From Massilia frigida (GTDB lineage Bacteria > Pseudomonadota > Gammaproteobacteria > Burkholderiales > Burkholderiaceae_D), in the NCBI RefSeq assembly GCF_011682175.1, contig NZ_WHJG01000002.1, positions 248,001 through 312,000 on the forward strand: DNA of 64,000 bases, read 5' to 3'. Shown piece by piece: positions 53,072 to 64,000 of the stretch; position 1 is the stretch's first letter; each line of letters begins with the position of its first letter. The position numbers and the translations under genes were made by a program. Below the pieces are notes generated by a model. The model saw nothing but the letters and a program-made list of their open reading frames with translations, was not told where the DNA came from and made no database searches.

Positions 53072-55189
53072 TTACTGAGCAGCCGCTTCCGCGCCTTCAG
53101 CAGCTTTCATCGACAGCTTGAGGCGGCCGCGGTCGTCGGTTTCGAGAACCTTGACGCGCACTTGCTGGCCTTCTTTCAGGTAGTCGGCAACCGCGTTCAC
53201 ACGCTCGTTGGCGATCTGCGAGATGTGCAGCAGGCCATCCTTGCCTGGCATGACCTGGACGATCGCGCCGAAGTCGAGCAGCTTGAGCACGACGCCGTCG
53301 TAGGTCTTGCCCACTTCGACCGAGGCGGTCAGTTCTTCGATGCGACGCTTGGCTTCCTGGCCGGCGGCGGCGTCCACCGACGCGATGGTGACGATACCTT
53401 CATCGCTGATGTCGATCTGGGTGCCGGTTTCTTCGGTCAGCGCGCGAATGACTGCACCGCCCTTGCCGATGACGTCACGGATTTTCTCAGGATTGATCTT
53501 GATGGTGATCAGGCGCGGTGCGAAATCCGACAGTTCGGTTTTCACGTGCGGCATGGCCTTCTGCATTTCGCCGAGGATGTGCTGGCGGCCTTCTTTGGCT
53601 TGCGCCAGTGCCACTTGCATGATTTCCTTGGTGATGCCCATGATCTTGATGTCCATCTGCAGCGCGGTAATGCCATTGGCGGTACCGGCTACCTTGAAGT
53701 CCATGTCGCCCAGGTGATCTTCGTCGCCCAGAATGTCGGACAGGACGGCGAACTTGCCGCCTTCCTTGATCAGGCCCATGGCGATACCGGCCACGTGCGC
53801 TTTCATCGGCACGCCCGCATCCATCAGCGCCAGGCAGCCGCCGCAGACGGAAGCCATCGACGAGGAACCGTTCGATTCGGTGATTTCCGATACCAGGCGC
53901 ACCGAGTAGCTGAAGTCTTCCGGGTTGGGCAAGGCGGCGATCAGCGCGCGCTTGGCCAGGCGGCCGTGGCCGATTTCGCGGCGCTTTGGCGTACCGACAC
54001 GGCCGGTTTCGCCGGTGGCGAACGGAGGCATGTTGTAGTGCATCATGAAGTCATCGGTGTACTCGCCCATCAGCGCATCGATCTTCTGGCTGTCGCGCGC
54101 GGTGCCGAGGGTGGCCACGACCAGCGCTTGCGTTTCGCCGCGGGTGAACAGGGCCGAACCGTGGGTGCGTGGCAGGATGCTGGTGCGGATCGCGATCGGA
54201 CGCACGGTGCGGGTGTCGCGGCCGTCGATGCGTGGCTCGCCGTTGAGGATCTGCGAACGCACGACCTTGGCTTCGATGTCGAACAGGACGTTGCCGACGT
54301 CGACATTGTCGGGCTGAGGTATGCCGGTGGCGGCAGCGTCAGCGGCCAGGGCGGCGTAGACTTCCTGGAACGAGGCTTTCAGCTTGGCGGTACGGGCAAC
54401 CTTGTCCTTGATCTGGTAGGTGTCGTTGATGTTCGTTTCAGCCAGTTCCTTGACGCGGGCGATCAGCGCTTCGTTCTTGGCCGGGGCGGTCCATTCCACT
54501 TCCGGCTTGCCGCCGTCGCGCACCAATTCGTGGATCGCATCGATCACGACTTTCATCTGGTCATGGCCGTAGACGACGGCGCCGAGCATGATTTCTTCGG
54601 ACAGTTGCTTGGCTTCCGATTCGACCATCAGCACGGCCGTTTCGGTACCGGCGACGACCAGGTCCATCTCGGATGTTTTCAGTTGTGTCGTGGTCGGGTT
54701 CAGGATGAACTGGCCGTTGGCGTAGCCGACGCGCGCGGCGCCGATCGGGCCGCTGAACGGGATGCCGGAGACGCACAGGGCAGCCGAAGCGCCGATCATG
54801 GCGGCGATGTCCGGATCGATCTCAGGATTAACCGACAGCACGTGGATGATGATCTGAACTTCGTTCAGGTAGCCTTCCGGGAACAGCGGGCGGATCGGAC
54901 GGTCGATCAGGCGGCTGGTCAGGGTTTCTTTTTCGGAAGGACGGCCTTCGCGCTTGAAGAAACCGCCTGGGATTTTACCGGCTGCGTACGTTTTCTCGAC
55001 GTAGTCGACCGTCAGCGGGAAGAAATCCTGGCCTGGCTTGGCGTCTTTGCGCGCAACCACGGTAGCCAGGACGACGGTGTCTTCGATCGACACCATGACG
55101 GCGCCGGAGGCTTGACGGGCGATTTCGCCGGTTTCCAGGGTAACTTGGTGTTGGCCGTACTGGAAGGTTTTCGTAACTTTATTAAACAT
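53072..55189 (-). CDS. pnp: Polyribonucleotide nucleotidyltransferase (PNPase)
   Basis: 705 residues from ATG 55189 ([20 protein letters not shown]); an upstream extension is rejected. Two RNase PH-like domains ([20 protein letters not shown], later [19 protein letters not shown] and the catalytic region [20 protein letters not shown]), then a KH domain with the GKGG loop ([20 protein letters not shown]) and a C-terminal S1 domain ([20 protein letters not shown]). Phosphorolytic 3'-5' RNA decay. Downstream of rpsO, the conserved rpsO-pnp order. Confidence 0.98.
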   Translation of the reverse strand: MFNKVTKTFQYGQHQVTLETGEIARQASGAVMVSIEDTVVLATVVARKDAKPGQDFFPLTVDYVEKTYAAGKIPGGFFKREGRPSEKETLTSRLIDRPIRPLFPEGYLNEVQIIIHVLSVNPEIDPDIAAMIGASAALCVSGIPFSGPIGAARVGYANGQFILNPTTTQLKTSEMDLVVAGTETAVLMVESEAKQLSEEIMLGAVVYGHDQMKVVIDAIHELVRDGGKPEVEWTAPAKNEALIARVKELAETNINDTYQIKDKVARTAKLKASFQEVYAALAADAAATGIPQPDNVDVGNVLFDIEAKVVRSQILNGEPRIDGRDTRTVRPIAIRTSILPRTHGSALFTRGETQALVVATLGTARDSQKIDALMGEYTDDFMMHYNMPPFATGETGRVGTPKRREIGHGRLAKRALIAALPNPEDFSYSVRLVSEITESNGSSSMASVCGGCLALMDAGVPMKAHVAGIAMGLIKEGGKFAVLSDILGDEDHLGDMDFKVAGTANGITALQMDIKIMGITKEIMQVALAQAKEGRQHILGEMQKAMPHVKTELSDFAPRLITIKINPEKIRDVIGKGGAVIRALTEETGTQIDISDEGIVTIASVDAAAGQEAKRRIEELTASVEVGKTYDGVVLKLLDFGAIVQVMPGKDGLLHISQIANERVNAVADYLKEGQQVRVKVLETDDRGRLKLSMKAAEGAEAAAQ

Positions 55190-55293
55190 GGGTAATCCCT
55201 TTCTATTTGCCGACAGATTTTCAGGCGCTGTCGTCCACCTCACCACAGGCAACATTGCTTGTTGCCTTTACTACTTTTTCGGGACTAGAAATG

Positions 55294-55329
55294 CAAAATG
55301 CCCGCAACAGCAAGCTGTGCAGGCATTTC
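55294..55329 (-). terminator. Hairpin between rpsO and pnp
   Basis: On the leftward strand AAATGCCTGCACAG pairs with CTGTTGCGGGCATTTT around a CTTG loop. It is 25 bases after the rpsO stop and resembles the attenuating rpsO terminator of enterobacteria. The rest of 55190-55353 probably holds the pnp leader, which in E. coli is cut by RNase III. Confidence 0.75.
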
Positions 55330-55353
55330 TTGATCAACTTGAATCGGCAAAAA

Positions 55354-55623
55354 TTACTTGCGCAGGCCGAGTTTAGCGATCAGATCGCGATAACGGGTTG
55401 CGTCTTTGCTTTTCAGGTAGGACAGCAGGCTCTTACGACGGTTGACCATCATGATCAGACCACGGCGCGAGTGGTGATCTTTAGCGTGAGCTTTGAAGTG
55501 GCCGTTCAGTTCGTTGATGCGTGCGGTCAGCAGAGCGACCTGAACTTCAGGGGAGCCGGTGTCGTTTTGCGCACGGGCGTTGTCCGCGATGATCGCGGCT
55601 TTGTTGATGTTTTCTACGGTCAT
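55354..55623 (-). CDS. rpsO: 30S ribosomal protein S15
   Basis: 89 residues, standard length. [20 protein letters not shown], then [20 protein letters not shown] and [20 protein letters not shown], all S15 signatures. Binds the 16S rRNA central domain. A longer frame upstream is rejected. Confidence 0.98.
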   Translation of the reverse strand: MTVENINKAAIIADNARAQNDTGSPEVQVALLTARINELNGHFKAHAKDHHSRRGLIMMVNRRKSLLSYLKSKDATRYRDLIAKLGLRK

Positions 55624-55800
55624 GATGATACCTTTCACATGCGGTGCACGAGTCGCAACCCGACACACCGTGAACTTCGATTGATGAACCGGCCAAAACG
55701 GCCAGACCCGCAAGTATATGCGAAAACCCGGCGTGCTGCCAGTGATGCTTGCCTGCGACTGGTGCATGATGGCGTTTTGGTCCTTTCCATGGTGGTTTTT

Positions 55801-56304
55801 ATGCAAAAACTAGTCAAAGTAACAATCCTGAGCGCGCTGCTGGCCTTGGGCGGCTGCGCCGCGATGATGCGCACCCCGCCGCTGCCGGGCGACACGCTGG
55901 AGGTGGTGCGCGCCAAGTTCGGCGAGCCGACCGCGGTGCATCCGCTGCCAGCGGGCCAGGTGCTGGAATATGCGACCGGGCCGTTCGGCCAGTTCACCTG
56001 GATGGCGCGCATGGGGCCGGATGGCAAGTTGATCGCGTTGGAGCAGGTGCTGGGCGATGTGGGGTTCGGGCGCATCAAGATCGACAAGGCGAGCAAGGCC
56101 GATGTGATGGCGACCGTGGGCCGCCCGGCCGAGCGCTCCTACCTTTCGCTGTCGGACCTGGAAGTGTGGTCGTACCGCTATAAGGAGAGCGGCGTATGGA
56201 ATTCGATGATGCACGTGCATTTCGACCGCAGCGGCATCGTCAGGAAGATGATCAGCGGGCCAGACCCGATGTACGAAGAGAGGCGCGGGTTTTTCAGGGA
56301 TTGA
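55801..56304 (+). CDS. Lipoprotein with SmpA/OmlA-like repeats
   Basis: 167 residues. Signal peptide [19 protein letters not shown] ends in the lipobox LGGC. The mature part holds two related segments, [20 protein letters not shown] and [20 protein letters not shown], each shaped like the BamE/SmpA-OmlA fold (helix, then GxP). Likely outer-membrane lipoprotein, but not necessarily BamE itself. An ATG at 55789 is an alternative start. Divergent from rpsO. Confidence 0.85.
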   Translation: MQKLVKVTILSALLALGGCAAMMRTPPLPGDTLEVVRAKFGEPTAVHPLPAGQVLEYATGPFGQFTWMARMGPDGKLIALEQVLGDVGFGRIKIDKASKADVMATVGRPAERSYLSLSDLEVWSYRYKESGVWNSMMHVHFDRSGIVRKMISGPDPMYEERRGFFRD

Positions 56305-56386
56305 GAACGGCGTAGCGAGGCGCTGGCAGCGCCGCTGCCCGGAATGCGGACGCCGGTCCGGAAAGCTTGCGGCCCGGCGCTGCGCC

Positions 56387-56638
56387 TCATGGCGTCAGGT
56401 GGAATTCAAACCGACGCATTCCCCCGACCGGGTCTTGCACCGAAAGAATTCCGGCAAGGTCCTTGCCGGTGGACATGCGCTCCCAATCCGGATCACGCTG
56501 CGCAACGCCCCAGTCGTGGTAATGCTCGACCCGCAAGATTGCGGACTCGGCGGACAAGTCGACGACCTTGTCGTAAGCATTCCTGTCCGCCCAGGCAGGC
56601 GGGCTTCCGAACGCCAGGAAAATAACAAGGGCAGCCAT
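56387..56638 (-). CDS. Small exported protein, unknown function
   Basis: 83 residues from ATG 56638: signal peptide MAALVIFLAFGSPPAWADRN, mature part with YDKVVDLSAESAILRVEHYH and WERMSTGKDLAGILSVQDPV. No cysteine. Unrecognised. Lies 121 bases after the substrate-binding protein gene on the same strand. Confidence 0.6.
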   Translation of the reverse strand: MAALVIFLAFGSPPAWADRNAYDKVVDLSAESAILRVEHYHDWGVAQRDPDWERMSTGKDLAGILSVQDPVGGMRRFEFHLTP

Positions 56639-56759
56639 GAGCTGCCTGCGATGGCCACGATATGTCGTCAACGATCCTCCCGTCAAGTCAGTTTCCCGCC
56701 GCGAATTTACATTGAACCCGGTCCTGGCCGCATCGCGGCGAGCACCGGCGGCCTCGCAC

Positions 56760-57539
56760 CTACTTGCCGGCCGTCGCCGGCGCGTGCTTGTCCGTCACAC
56801 GTGGATGCGGCACCAGCCAGGTCCGGTCGCGCCTTAGCGCTTCGAGCGCGCCCTGCAGGAAGCGGTACAACTCGGGTTTGTCGAGCGGCACCAGCATGCT
56901 GCGCTCGTACGATGCCGTCCTGGGCCGGCTGGCCACATGCAGCAGCGCCGCATCCATGAAGGGATCGTTCCTGAGCGCTTCCAGGGCGGAACGGTCGACA
57001 ATGGTAAAGTCCAGGCGCCGGTTCGAGACGAGCATGTGCAGCGCATTCTTGATCTGCGGCACATCGACGCGCGTGAGGCCGCCTGCGGCAATGAGCGGCT
57101 CCAGATCGGGAAAGCGATGGCCGCTCGGGGCGCCGAAGCGCTTGCCGCGCAGGGAGTCCGGCCCGTCGTACTCCAGCGGCGCCGCGCGTGACGACACCAC
57201 CAGCGACTCATCGTCCATCAGGGCGCCGGTCCAGAGATAGCGCGTGCGTCCGGGATCGTCGAAAAAGCGCGGATGCACCCACGGCACGACCAGCGTGACT
57301 TTTCCGTTCTGCAAAAGCACGTCGAGCCGCCGGCGCGGAATGTAGACCGATTCAAAACGGTAGCGCCCCCCGGCCAAGCTGTTGAGCTTGCTGGCCAGCC
57401 GCGCGTTGAGACCGGCTGAAGGCTGGCCCGGCACGAACCAGGGCACGTAGTCGTAGTAAGTGGCCAACTGCACGGTTTCGGCGCCCTGCGCGAAGCGCAG
57501 CACCAGCGCCGGCAACAGCAGCAGATATTTCAACCGCAT
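56760..57539 (-). CDS. Periplasmic substrate-binding-like protein (SBP family 3)
   Basis: 259 residues. Signal peptide RLKYLLLLPALVLRFAQGAE; then the family-3 pattern (VQLATYYDYVPWFVPGQPSA, GLNARLASKLNSLAGGRYRF, SLRGKRFGAPSGH, RLDFTIVDRSALEALR). No permease or ATPase gene is adjacent, as for many stand-alone proteins of this type in Oxalobacteraceae. Ligand unknown. Confidence 0.85.
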   Translation of the reverse strand: MRLKYLLLLPALVLRFAQGAETVQLATYYDYVPWFVPGQPSAGLNARLASKLNSLAGGRYRFESVYIPRRRLDVLLQNGKVTLVVPWVHPRFFDDPGRTRYLWTGALMDDESLVVSSRAAPLEYDGPDSLRGKRFGAPSGHRFPDLEPLIAAGGLTRVDVPQIKNALHMLVSNRRLDFTIVDRSALEALRNDPFMDAALLHVASRPRTASYERSMLVPLDKPELYRFLQGALEALRRDRTWLVPHPRVTDKHAPATAGK

Positions 57540-57816
57540 GAGCACGCCGTTATCGACATCGTCATCCGCTCGCCACTCCCCAAGCCGCGTTCAAGGGACA
57601 GAAATTCACCGCCCTATTTAACCACGGTTATGCGGCAAGCCGATTACCATCTTTTGCGTCCGAGTCATCCAGTGCTGTCGGCATGATGCAGCGCTCACCA
57701 CAGGGCAGTTCGCCAGGCGGCCCACTCGGTACCGCCAGACGCGTCTTTCGCGAAGAAATGAAAGCAGGAAAGCACAGTTCTATTGCTCCTGCAAAACCTT
57801 GTCTATACTTGCGGCC

Positions 57817-58539
57817 ATGGTCCTCGCCTTCCCGCCACCGCCAGACAAACGCCACTCCGGCGCATTCGCGCTGACCTTGCTCGTGCACGCTTTGCTGATC
57901 GTGGGCTGGCAATATGCGCGCCGCATTCCGCCTGCCGAGCACGGTCCGGTCCGCACCATCCAGTGGGTCACGATCGCGCCACCAGCGCGCAAGATCGACG
58001 CGCCGGCACCAGCGCCGCTGCCGCCGGAAATGAAAAAGACGGTCAGCGCGGCCGGCGCGGCGCCACGCCCGGCCCCGGCGGCGGCACCACAGCAAGCTCC
58101 AGCCCGCCCTGCGGCCGAACCGACGGCCGAGGTGGTGGCAGCGGACGCGCCATCCACGCCAACCCCGAGCGCGGCCGAGATCATGCGGCAGGCCAGAAGC
58201 AGCATCGGAAAAATCGATCAGGATTTACGCAAGGCCCATCCCGGCCAGCCCATCACTGCGCCCGTGAGTAACGGGGCAAGCCGGCTGGCCCAGGGTTTGC
58301 AGGCGGCGGCCGACGCCGCCCCCAAGCGCTGGTACGAGGCACCCAAGGTCACCGAGATCATCGATCCCGGCCCGTACAGCAGGCGGCGCTACCGCGTGGT
58401 CGGCGCCAACGGCACCTATTGCATCACGGTCGAATCGAACCACGCGCCCGATGGTCTGGACATCATGAAAAACGGCATCCAGCACAAGAAGACCAACTGC
58501 GAAAAAAGCGAACAGGCGGCCACCGAGCAAAAATGGTAA
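57817..58539 (+). CDS. Single-pass membrane protein with TonB-like layout
   Basis: 240 residues from ATG 57817. Short cytoplasmic N-terminus with SGAFALTLLVHALLIVGW as membrane anchor, then a Pro/Ala-rich periplasmic spacer (residues about 40-125) and a C-terminal part with PYSRRRYRVVGANGTYCITV and two cysteines. The layout is that of TonB/TolA-like energy transducers, but the C-terminal domain is not recognisably TonB. No ExbB/ExbD genes next to it. The preceding 57546-57816 gap shows no gene. Confidence 0.75.
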   Translation: MVLAFPPPPDKRHSGAFALTLLVHALLIVGWQYARRIPPAEHGPVRTIQWVTIAPPARKIDAPAPAPLPPEMKKTVSAAGAAPRPAPAAAPQQAPARPAAEPTAEVVAADAPSTPTPSAAEIMRQARSSIGKIDQDLRKAHPGQPITAPVSNGASRLAQGLQAAADAAPKRWYEAPKVTEIIDPGPYSRRRYRVVGANGTYCITVESNHAPDGLDIMKNGIQHKKTNCEKSEQAATEQKW

Positions 58540-58614
58540 CGCGCCTCAGTCCAGGTGCGCGAGCAGCGCCGTCCGCGCAGCCTGGCCCGTGCCGGCCAGC
58601 GTGCGCGTGCGAAG

Positions 58615-59295
58615 TCACGACGTCGGTTTGTAGCACATGGTCCAGGGCAGCTTGGTCAGGGACTGGCCTTCGATCGTGGTCCAGCCGGCGCCTGCGGCAA
58701 AGCTGACCCAGAGCCTGTTGGGTCCGGCGTACGCCATGCTGCCGTCGTCGCCGATGAAGAAAGCGCGCGCGCCTTGCGTCACTGCCTCGTCCAGGTCGAC
58801 CAGCTTCTCGGCGCGGCCGGCGCTGGCGCGGTACAAGGCGCTTGGGCGCACGGGCCAGGCTTGCGCATCGGCGCCGCCGATGAAGTACAGGGTGCCTTGT
58901 TGACCGCCTACCAGCACGGCGTTGTACGGGGCGGGAGTGCCGGCGTAATCGAGTTCGAGCGGTAACCAGGGCGCGCCCGCAGCGGCCTGGCGCACCAGAC
59001 GGCGGCGGTGATCGGTGCTGCGGGTGGCGTACTGCGCGCCGTCGCTGCCGGTGTACGCGAACGATTCACCGGCACCTGCGGGGGCCGTATCGCGGCGATC
59101 CGCAAGCGGGCCGGTCACGTCGCGCCATGTCTTTCCACGATCAAGGCTGCGCACGGTGCCGAAGCTCGCGCGCACCAGGATCTCGCCCGTGGCGCTGGTG
59201 CGGGCCCAGTGGATTTTCTGGAAGGTGCAGGAACTGGCCTGTACGCCGCCGGCGGCGGTGCACAAACCAGCGACCAACAGTGCGGACAAGCGCAT
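58615..59295 (-). CDS. Exported protein with Asp-box-like (BNR) motifs
   Basis: 226 residues from ATG 59295. Signal peptide MRLSALLVAGLCTAAGGVQA. A clear Asp-box S-x-D-x-G-x-T-W occurs as SLDRGKTW and a second degenerate one as SFAAGAGWTTI; the order of strands fits a partial beta-propeller. Function unknown; BNR repeats occur in sialidases and photosystem assembly factors. Six bases before leuA on the same strand, so possibly the end of that transcript. Confidence 0.75.
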   Translation of the reverse strand: MRLSALLVAGLCTAAGGVQASSCTFQKIHWARTSATGEILVRASFGTVRSLDRGKTWRDVTGPLADRRDTAPAGAGESFAYTGSDGAQYATRSTDHRRRLVRQAAAGAPWLPLELDYAGTPAPYNAVLVGGQQGTLYFIGGADAQAWPVRPSALYRASAGRAEKLVDLDEAVTQGARAFFIGDDGSMAYAGPNRLWVSFAAGAGWTTIEGQSLTKLPWTMCYKPTS

Positions 59296-59300
59296 GCCGG

Positions 59301-60845
59301 CTACTGCTGCGGGTTGACGCGCTCGATCTTCGAGTGCAGCTTGTTCAGCCCTGACAGATACGCCTTGGCCGAGGCGACGATGATGTCCGGATCGGAGCCC
59401 ACGCCGTTCACAATCCGCCCCGCGCGCGACAGGCGCATCGTGACCTCGCCCTGCGACTGGGTGCCGTTGCTGATCGCGTTGATCGAAAACAGCACCAGTT
59501 CGGCGCCGCTGGCCGCTTCCTTTTCGATGGCGTTGACGGTGGCGTCGACCGGGCCATCGCCCTCGCCTTCGCACGCGAACTCCTTGCCGCCGATGGCGAA
59601 CACCACTTTGGCGGTCGGGATTTCACCGGTTTCGGAGCGCTGCGCGAGCGACACGAAGCGGTAATGCTCGTCTTCCTGCGCGTGTTCCTCGTCCGAGACC
59701 AGGGCCATGATGTCTTCGTCGAAGATCTCGGACTTGCGGTCGGCCAGTTCCTTGAAACGGGCAAAGGCGGCATTGACTTCGGCTTCGGATTCGAGTTCGA
59801 TGCCCAGTTCGCGCAGGCGTTCCTTGAAGGCGTTGCGGCCCGACAGTTTGCCCAGCACGATCTTGTTGGCGGCCCAGCCCACGTCTTCGGCGCGCATGAT
59901 CTCGTAGGTTTCGCGCGCTTTCAGAATGCCGTCCTGATGGATGCCGGATGCGTGCGCAAACGCGTTGGCGCCCACCACGGCCTTATTCGGCTGCACGGCG
60001 AAGCCGGTGATCTGCGACACCATCTTCGAGGCCGCCACGATCTGGGTGGTGTCGATGCCGAGTTCCAGGCCGAAGTGGTCGCTGCGGGTGCGCAGCGCCA
60101 TCACGACTTCTTCGAGCGCGGTATTGCCGGCCCGTTCGCCCAGGCCGTTGATGGTGCATTCGATCTGGCGCGCGCCGCCGATCATCACGCCGGCCAGCGA
60201 GTTGGCGACCGCCAGCCCAAGGTCGTTGTGGCAGTGGACCGACCAGATGGCCTTGTCGGAGTTGGGGATGCGTTCGCGCAGGCGGCGGATGGTGGCGCCG
60301 AACACTTCGGGCACCGCATAGCCGACCGTGTCGGGGAAGTTGATGGTGGTGGCGCCTTCGGCGATCACCGCTTCGAGCACGCGGCACAGGAAGTCTTCGT
60401 CGGAGCGGCTGCCGTCTTCGGGCGAGAACTCGATATCGTCGGTGTACTGGCGCGCGCAGCGGATGGCGATTTTCGCCTGTTCGAGCACCTGCTCCGGCTC
60501 CATGCGCAGCTTCATCTGCATGTGCAGCGGTGAAGTGGCGATAAAGGTGTGGATGCGTTTGCGTTCGGCCGGCGCCAGCGCTTCGGCGGCGCGCGCGATG
60601 TCGCGGTCGTTGGCGCGCGAGAGCGAGCAGATGGTCGATTCGCGCACCGCGCTGGCGATGGCGCGGATGGCTTCGAAGTCGCCCGGCGAGGCGGCCGCGA
60701 AGCCGGCTTCGATGACGTCGACGCGCATGCGCTCGAGCTGACGCGCAATGCGGACCTTTTCATCCTTGGTCATCGAGGCGCCGGGCGATTGCTCGCCGTC
60801 GCGCAGGGTGGTGTCAAAAATGATCAGGCGATTCGAATTCGTCAT
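59301..60845 (-). CDS. leuA: 2-isopropylmalate synthase
   Basis: 514 residues, first committed step of leucine biosynthesis (acetyl-CoA + 2-oxoisovalerate). The catalytic TIM barrel has [20 protein letters not shown] and the metal-binding [34 protein letters not shown] is the linker signature. The C-terminal 120 residues are the leucine-feedback LeuA dimer domain. Confidence 0.98.
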   Translation of the reverse strand: MTNSNRLIIFDTTLRDGEQSPGASMTKDEKVRIARQLERMRVDVIEAGFAAASPGDFEAIRAIASAVRESTICSLSRANDRDIARAAEALAPAERKRIHTFIATSPLHMQMKLRMEPEQVLEQAKIAIRCARQYTDDIEFSPEDGSRSDEDFLCRVLEAVIAEGATTINFPDTVGYAVPEVFGATIRRLRERIPNSDKAIWSVHCHNDLGLAVANSLAGVMIGGARQIECTINGLGERAGNTALEEVVMALRTRSDHFGLELGIDTTQIVAASKMVSQITGFAVQPNKAVVGANAFAHASGIHQDGILKARETYEIMRAEDVGWAANKIVLGKLSGRNAFKERLRELGIELESEAEVNAAFARFKELADRKSEIFDEDIMALVSDEEHAQEDEHYRFVSLAQRSETGEIPTAKVVFAIGGKEFACEGEGDGPVDATVNAIEKEAASGAELVLFSINAISNGTQSQGEVTMRLSRAGRIVNGVGSDPDIIVASAKAYLSGLNKLHSKIERVNPQQ

Positions 60846-60905
60846 GGCGGCTCCATTGGGCTAGTGTAAGGGCGTGCGCCGGCCGCCATCGAATCGCATC
60901 GATGG

Positions 60906-61772
60906 TCAGCGGCGTTCGCTCGGGTCGGCAGGGTCGTCGTCGGTCTGCACGATGCTCACGGGCTTGCCTTTGGCAAGGCGCCACGCGTACACGGCATAGC
61001 CGGACAAACCATAAATAACAAACAGTGGCATCAGTACTTTTGGCGGGTCGATCGAGACCAGCGCCAGCGCCAGCGCGATCAGGAACACCACGATGAACGG
61101 TACCGATTTGCGGAAGTTGACGTCCTTGAAGCTGTAGAACGGGACGTTGGTGACCATGGTCAGGCCGGCGAACAGCGCGATGCCCCACGAGATCCAGGGC
61201 AGCTCGGCGCCGGAAAATCCCAGGTCGGTCATCATCAGCACGAAGCCGGCCACCATGGCGGCGGCGGCCGGGCTGGGCAAGCCCTGGAAGAAACGCTTGT
61301 CGACCACTTCGATATTGGTGTTGAAGCGCGCCAGGCGCAGGGCGGCGCCGGCGCAATAGACGAAGGCGGCCAGCCAGCCGAATTTGCCGAGGCCGCGCAG
61401 CGACCATTCGTAGATCACCAGCGCCGGCGCTGCGCCGAAGGAGACCATGTCGGCCAGGCTGTCGTACTGGGCGCCGAATTCGGATTGGGTGTTGGTCAGG
61501 CGGGCGATGCGCCCGTCCAGGCCATCGAGGATCATGGCGATGAAAATGGCCCAGCCGGCGTGCTCGAAACGCTGGTTCATGGCCATGACGATGGCGTAAA
61601 AGCCGCAAAACAGGGCGGCGGTGGTGAAGGCATTCGGTAACAGGTAGATTCCACGGCGCCGCATCGGGTTGCCGTCGGCATCGACCCGGCGGCCAATCTT
61701 GCTGAAGCGGGACAGCTTGCCACCCTTCGCTTTCGGGACTGAGGGCTTTCTGCGGCGTGGGAATGTGGCCAT
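60906..61772 (-). CDS. pssA: CDP-diacylglycerol--serine O-phosphatidyltransferase
   Basis: 288 residues from ATG 61772 (MATFPRRRKPSVPKAKGGK); a TTG five codons upstream is less likely. The CDP-alcohol phosphotransferase motif is intact (DGLDGRIARLTNTQSEFGAQ followed by YDSLAD), with about eight membrane segments. Makes phosphatidylserine for phosphatidylethanolamine synthesis. Sixty bases ahead of leuA, same strand. Confidence 0.95.
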   Translation of the reverse strand: MATFPRRRKPSVPKAKGGKLSRFSKIGRRVDADGNPMRRRGIYLLPNAFTTAALFCGFYAIVMAMNQRFEHAGWAIFIAMILDGLDGRIARLTNTQSEFGAQYDSLADMVSFGAAPALVIYEWSLRGLGKFGWLAAFVYCAGAALRLARFNTNIEVVDKRFFQGLPSPAAAAMVAGFVLMMTDLGFSGAELPWISWGIALFAGLTMVTNVPFYSFKDVNFRKSVPFIVVFLIALALALVSIDPPKVLMPLFVIYGLSGYAVYAWRLAKGKPVSIVQTDDDPADPSERR

Positions 61773-61885
61773 ATGTTTCCGTTTCAAGTAATTGGATCGC
61801 TTCGTGCGGCCGCGTCCGAAAGTGGACGCGGCGGGTTTGCCACTTATTATAGTGGGAGCACCGTCAACTTAGCGATCAGATACTT

Positions 61886-62635
61886 TTACCTGAACTTCAC
61901 CTTTCCAACAAGACGCATTTGCAGCGTGGTTTCGCCAGGCTCGAAGCTCGGTTCGGCCACTTCGACCGATTCCGCCTTGGCGGCGCGCATGAACTGCGGC
62001 GCAGCATCTTGCTGGCCAGCATAGTTACCGGAACCTTCAAAGTCCACCGTATCGACCACCGCTTCGGCCAAGGTACGGCCCATGGCGCTGGCGATCGCGG
62101 CGACGCGTTCGTTCAGGTTCTTGTAGGTGGCAATGAGGCGCTGGGCGTCGAGCTTGCGGGTGGTGTCGGGCGAGAGGCCGAAATTGAGGCCGTTCAGGGC
62201 CAGGATCTTTTGCACGGCGGCCGTCATCTTCGGCAGGTTGGCCAGGTTGGTGGTTTTCACTTCCAGATACTGGCCCACGCGCCAGCCGGTCGGCACGAGC
62301 GGACGAGGCTGCGGTTGGCCATCCGGACGCGGCACCACTTCCGGATAGATCGGGTAGGTATAGTAGCCGACCGTTTTGAGGATCGCTTTCGGATCTTCGC
62401 GGCGCACGATCTCGGTGCCCTGCTTCATCTTCTGGTTCACGCGCGAGGCGGCGGCGGCCTTGTCCTTGTCCTGCTCTTCGATAAAGAAGGTGGCGACGAC
62501 CTGGTCGTTCGGATGGGTGACTTCACCGTAGGCGGGAACAATCACCATCGCGCCGGCGGTCGCAAGCTGCGTTTGGGCGTGCGCTTGGGTGGCGAGGGTC
62601 AGGGCGGCGATTAATGCAATTTTTTTGAGGGACAT
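61886..62635 (-). CDS. Exported SIMPL-domain (DUF541) protein
   Basis: 249 residues from ATG 62635 (GGAGA ahead). Signal peptide MSLKKIALIAALTLATQAHA; the SIMPL domain shows GYYTYPIYPEVV, WRVGQYLEVKTTNL and LNGLNFGLSPDTTRKLDAQR, then EPSFEPGETTLQMRLVGKVK. Family members include BP26/OMP28 of Brucella; they form periplasmic channel-like assemblies. Function here unknown. Confidence 0.88.
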   Translation of the reverse strand: MSLKKIALIAALTLATQAHAQTQLATAGAMVIVPAYGEVTHPNDQVVATFFIEEQDKDKAAAASRVNQKMKQGTEIVRREDPKAILKTVGYYTYPIYPEVVPRPDGQPQPRPLVPTGWRVGQYLEVKTTNLANLPKMTAAVQKILALNGLNFGLSPDTTRKLDAQRLIATYKNLNERVAAIASAMGRTLAEAVVDTVDFEGSGNYAGQQDAAPQFMRAAKAESVEVAEPSFEPGETTLQMRLVGKVKFR

Positions 62636-62780
62636 GATTTTCTCCAGGTGAATGACAAGCACATGAGGCATTTCTACCTCATCAGCTTGGTTAACCCGGA
62701 CGATACCCGGAATCGGACGGACCACGTACCGTTGTAATCAAAATTTGCAAATTTGAGAAGGTTGATTACATCTATTCATT

Positions 62781-62815
62781 CGTCGTTCCCGCGCAGGGCC
62801 ATGCGCGGGAAAGAC
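62781..62815. repeat. REP-like palindrome, second copy
   Basis: CGTCGTTCCCGCGCA and TGCGCGGGAAAGACG form a 15-base stem with one mismatch around GGGCCA. The first 19 bases (CGTCGTTCCCGCGCAGGGC) are identical to 29240-29258. It sits between ilvC and the SIMPL gene; the rest of 62636-62862 has no gene. Confidence 0.75.
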
Positions 62816-62862
62816 GGTCTGAAGTGTAACGGTACGATCCACGTGTACCGTTACGCCAACAA

Positions 62863-64000
<1,138 letters not shown>

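Noticed and set aside
57628-58095. Leftward frame of 155 codons opposite the TonB-like protein gene
   Set aside because: No ribosome site, Arg/Gly/Trp-rich shadow composition, and it lies opposite a gene with a clear membrane anchor and Pro/Ala spacer.

Overview
The window looks like a chromosomal segment of a betaproteobacterium in the Oxalobacteraceae, most likely the Massilia/Telluria/Duganella group. I infer this from the high GC content, the tpiA-secG-tRNA-Leu-nuoA-N order, a PEP-CTERM protein, an MXKDX pentapeptide-repeat protein, an ECF sigma/NrsF pair, and the housekeeping blocks rpsO-pnp and leuA-pssA-ilvC-ilvN. No rRNA or marker phylogeny is available here, so the genus is an inference.

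Layout. 1-345: remnant of a TnsB/TniA-like transposase. 437-8645: small accessory genes (ion channel, VOC protein, FMN reductase, NAD-binding protein with divergent LysR, MarR/MFS operon, thioesterase, orphan curlin-repeat protein). 8768-26380: one very long leftward gene string, nuoA to nuoN (respiratory complex I), followed by a DUF2818 gene, a Nudix hydrolase, an HExxH protein and ispD-ispF. 26491-29126: a hairpin, tRNA-Leu(GAG), secG, tpiA and a quinone oxidoreductase. 29127-38055: REP-like inverted repeats, Sel1-repeat and DUF2807 proteins, a GMC oxidoreductase interrupted by a C-tract frameshift, an MCP-like soluble protein, a PEP-CTERM protein, an M16 peptidase pair and a frameshifted lipoprotein gene. 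38346-41901: a redox-stress module, with MsrP-like molybdoenzyme, cytochrome b and MXKDX peptide facing away from an ECF sigma factor and its NrsF-like anti-sigma factor; a promoter of the Caulobacter SigF type (GTAACC-N16-CGAA) lies between them.

The most unusual part is 42075-51650. Eight tightly packed leftward genes (43453-51461) encode three paralogous glycine-zipper proteins, a gluzincin-like HEVGH protein, a 718-residue protein of unknown function, an AONS-like PLP enzyme, a GIY-YIG domain protein and an amidohydrolase. A near-consensus sigma-54 promoter (TGGCAC-N5-TTGCA) lies just upstream. Two copies of a CGAAA-N4-TTTCG dyad sit 42 bp apart behind it, and a sigma-54 activator gene (GAFTGA motif) abuts the far end of the cluster. 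I read this as a self-contained, conditionally expressed system of unknown function.

51781-64000 returns to ordinary chromosome: a PEP-mutase/isocitrate-lyase family protein, a DOPA-dioxygenase family protein, pnp-rpsO, several small exported proteins, leuA, pssA, a SIMPL-domain protein, a second REP-like hairpin, ilvC and the 3' end of ilvN.
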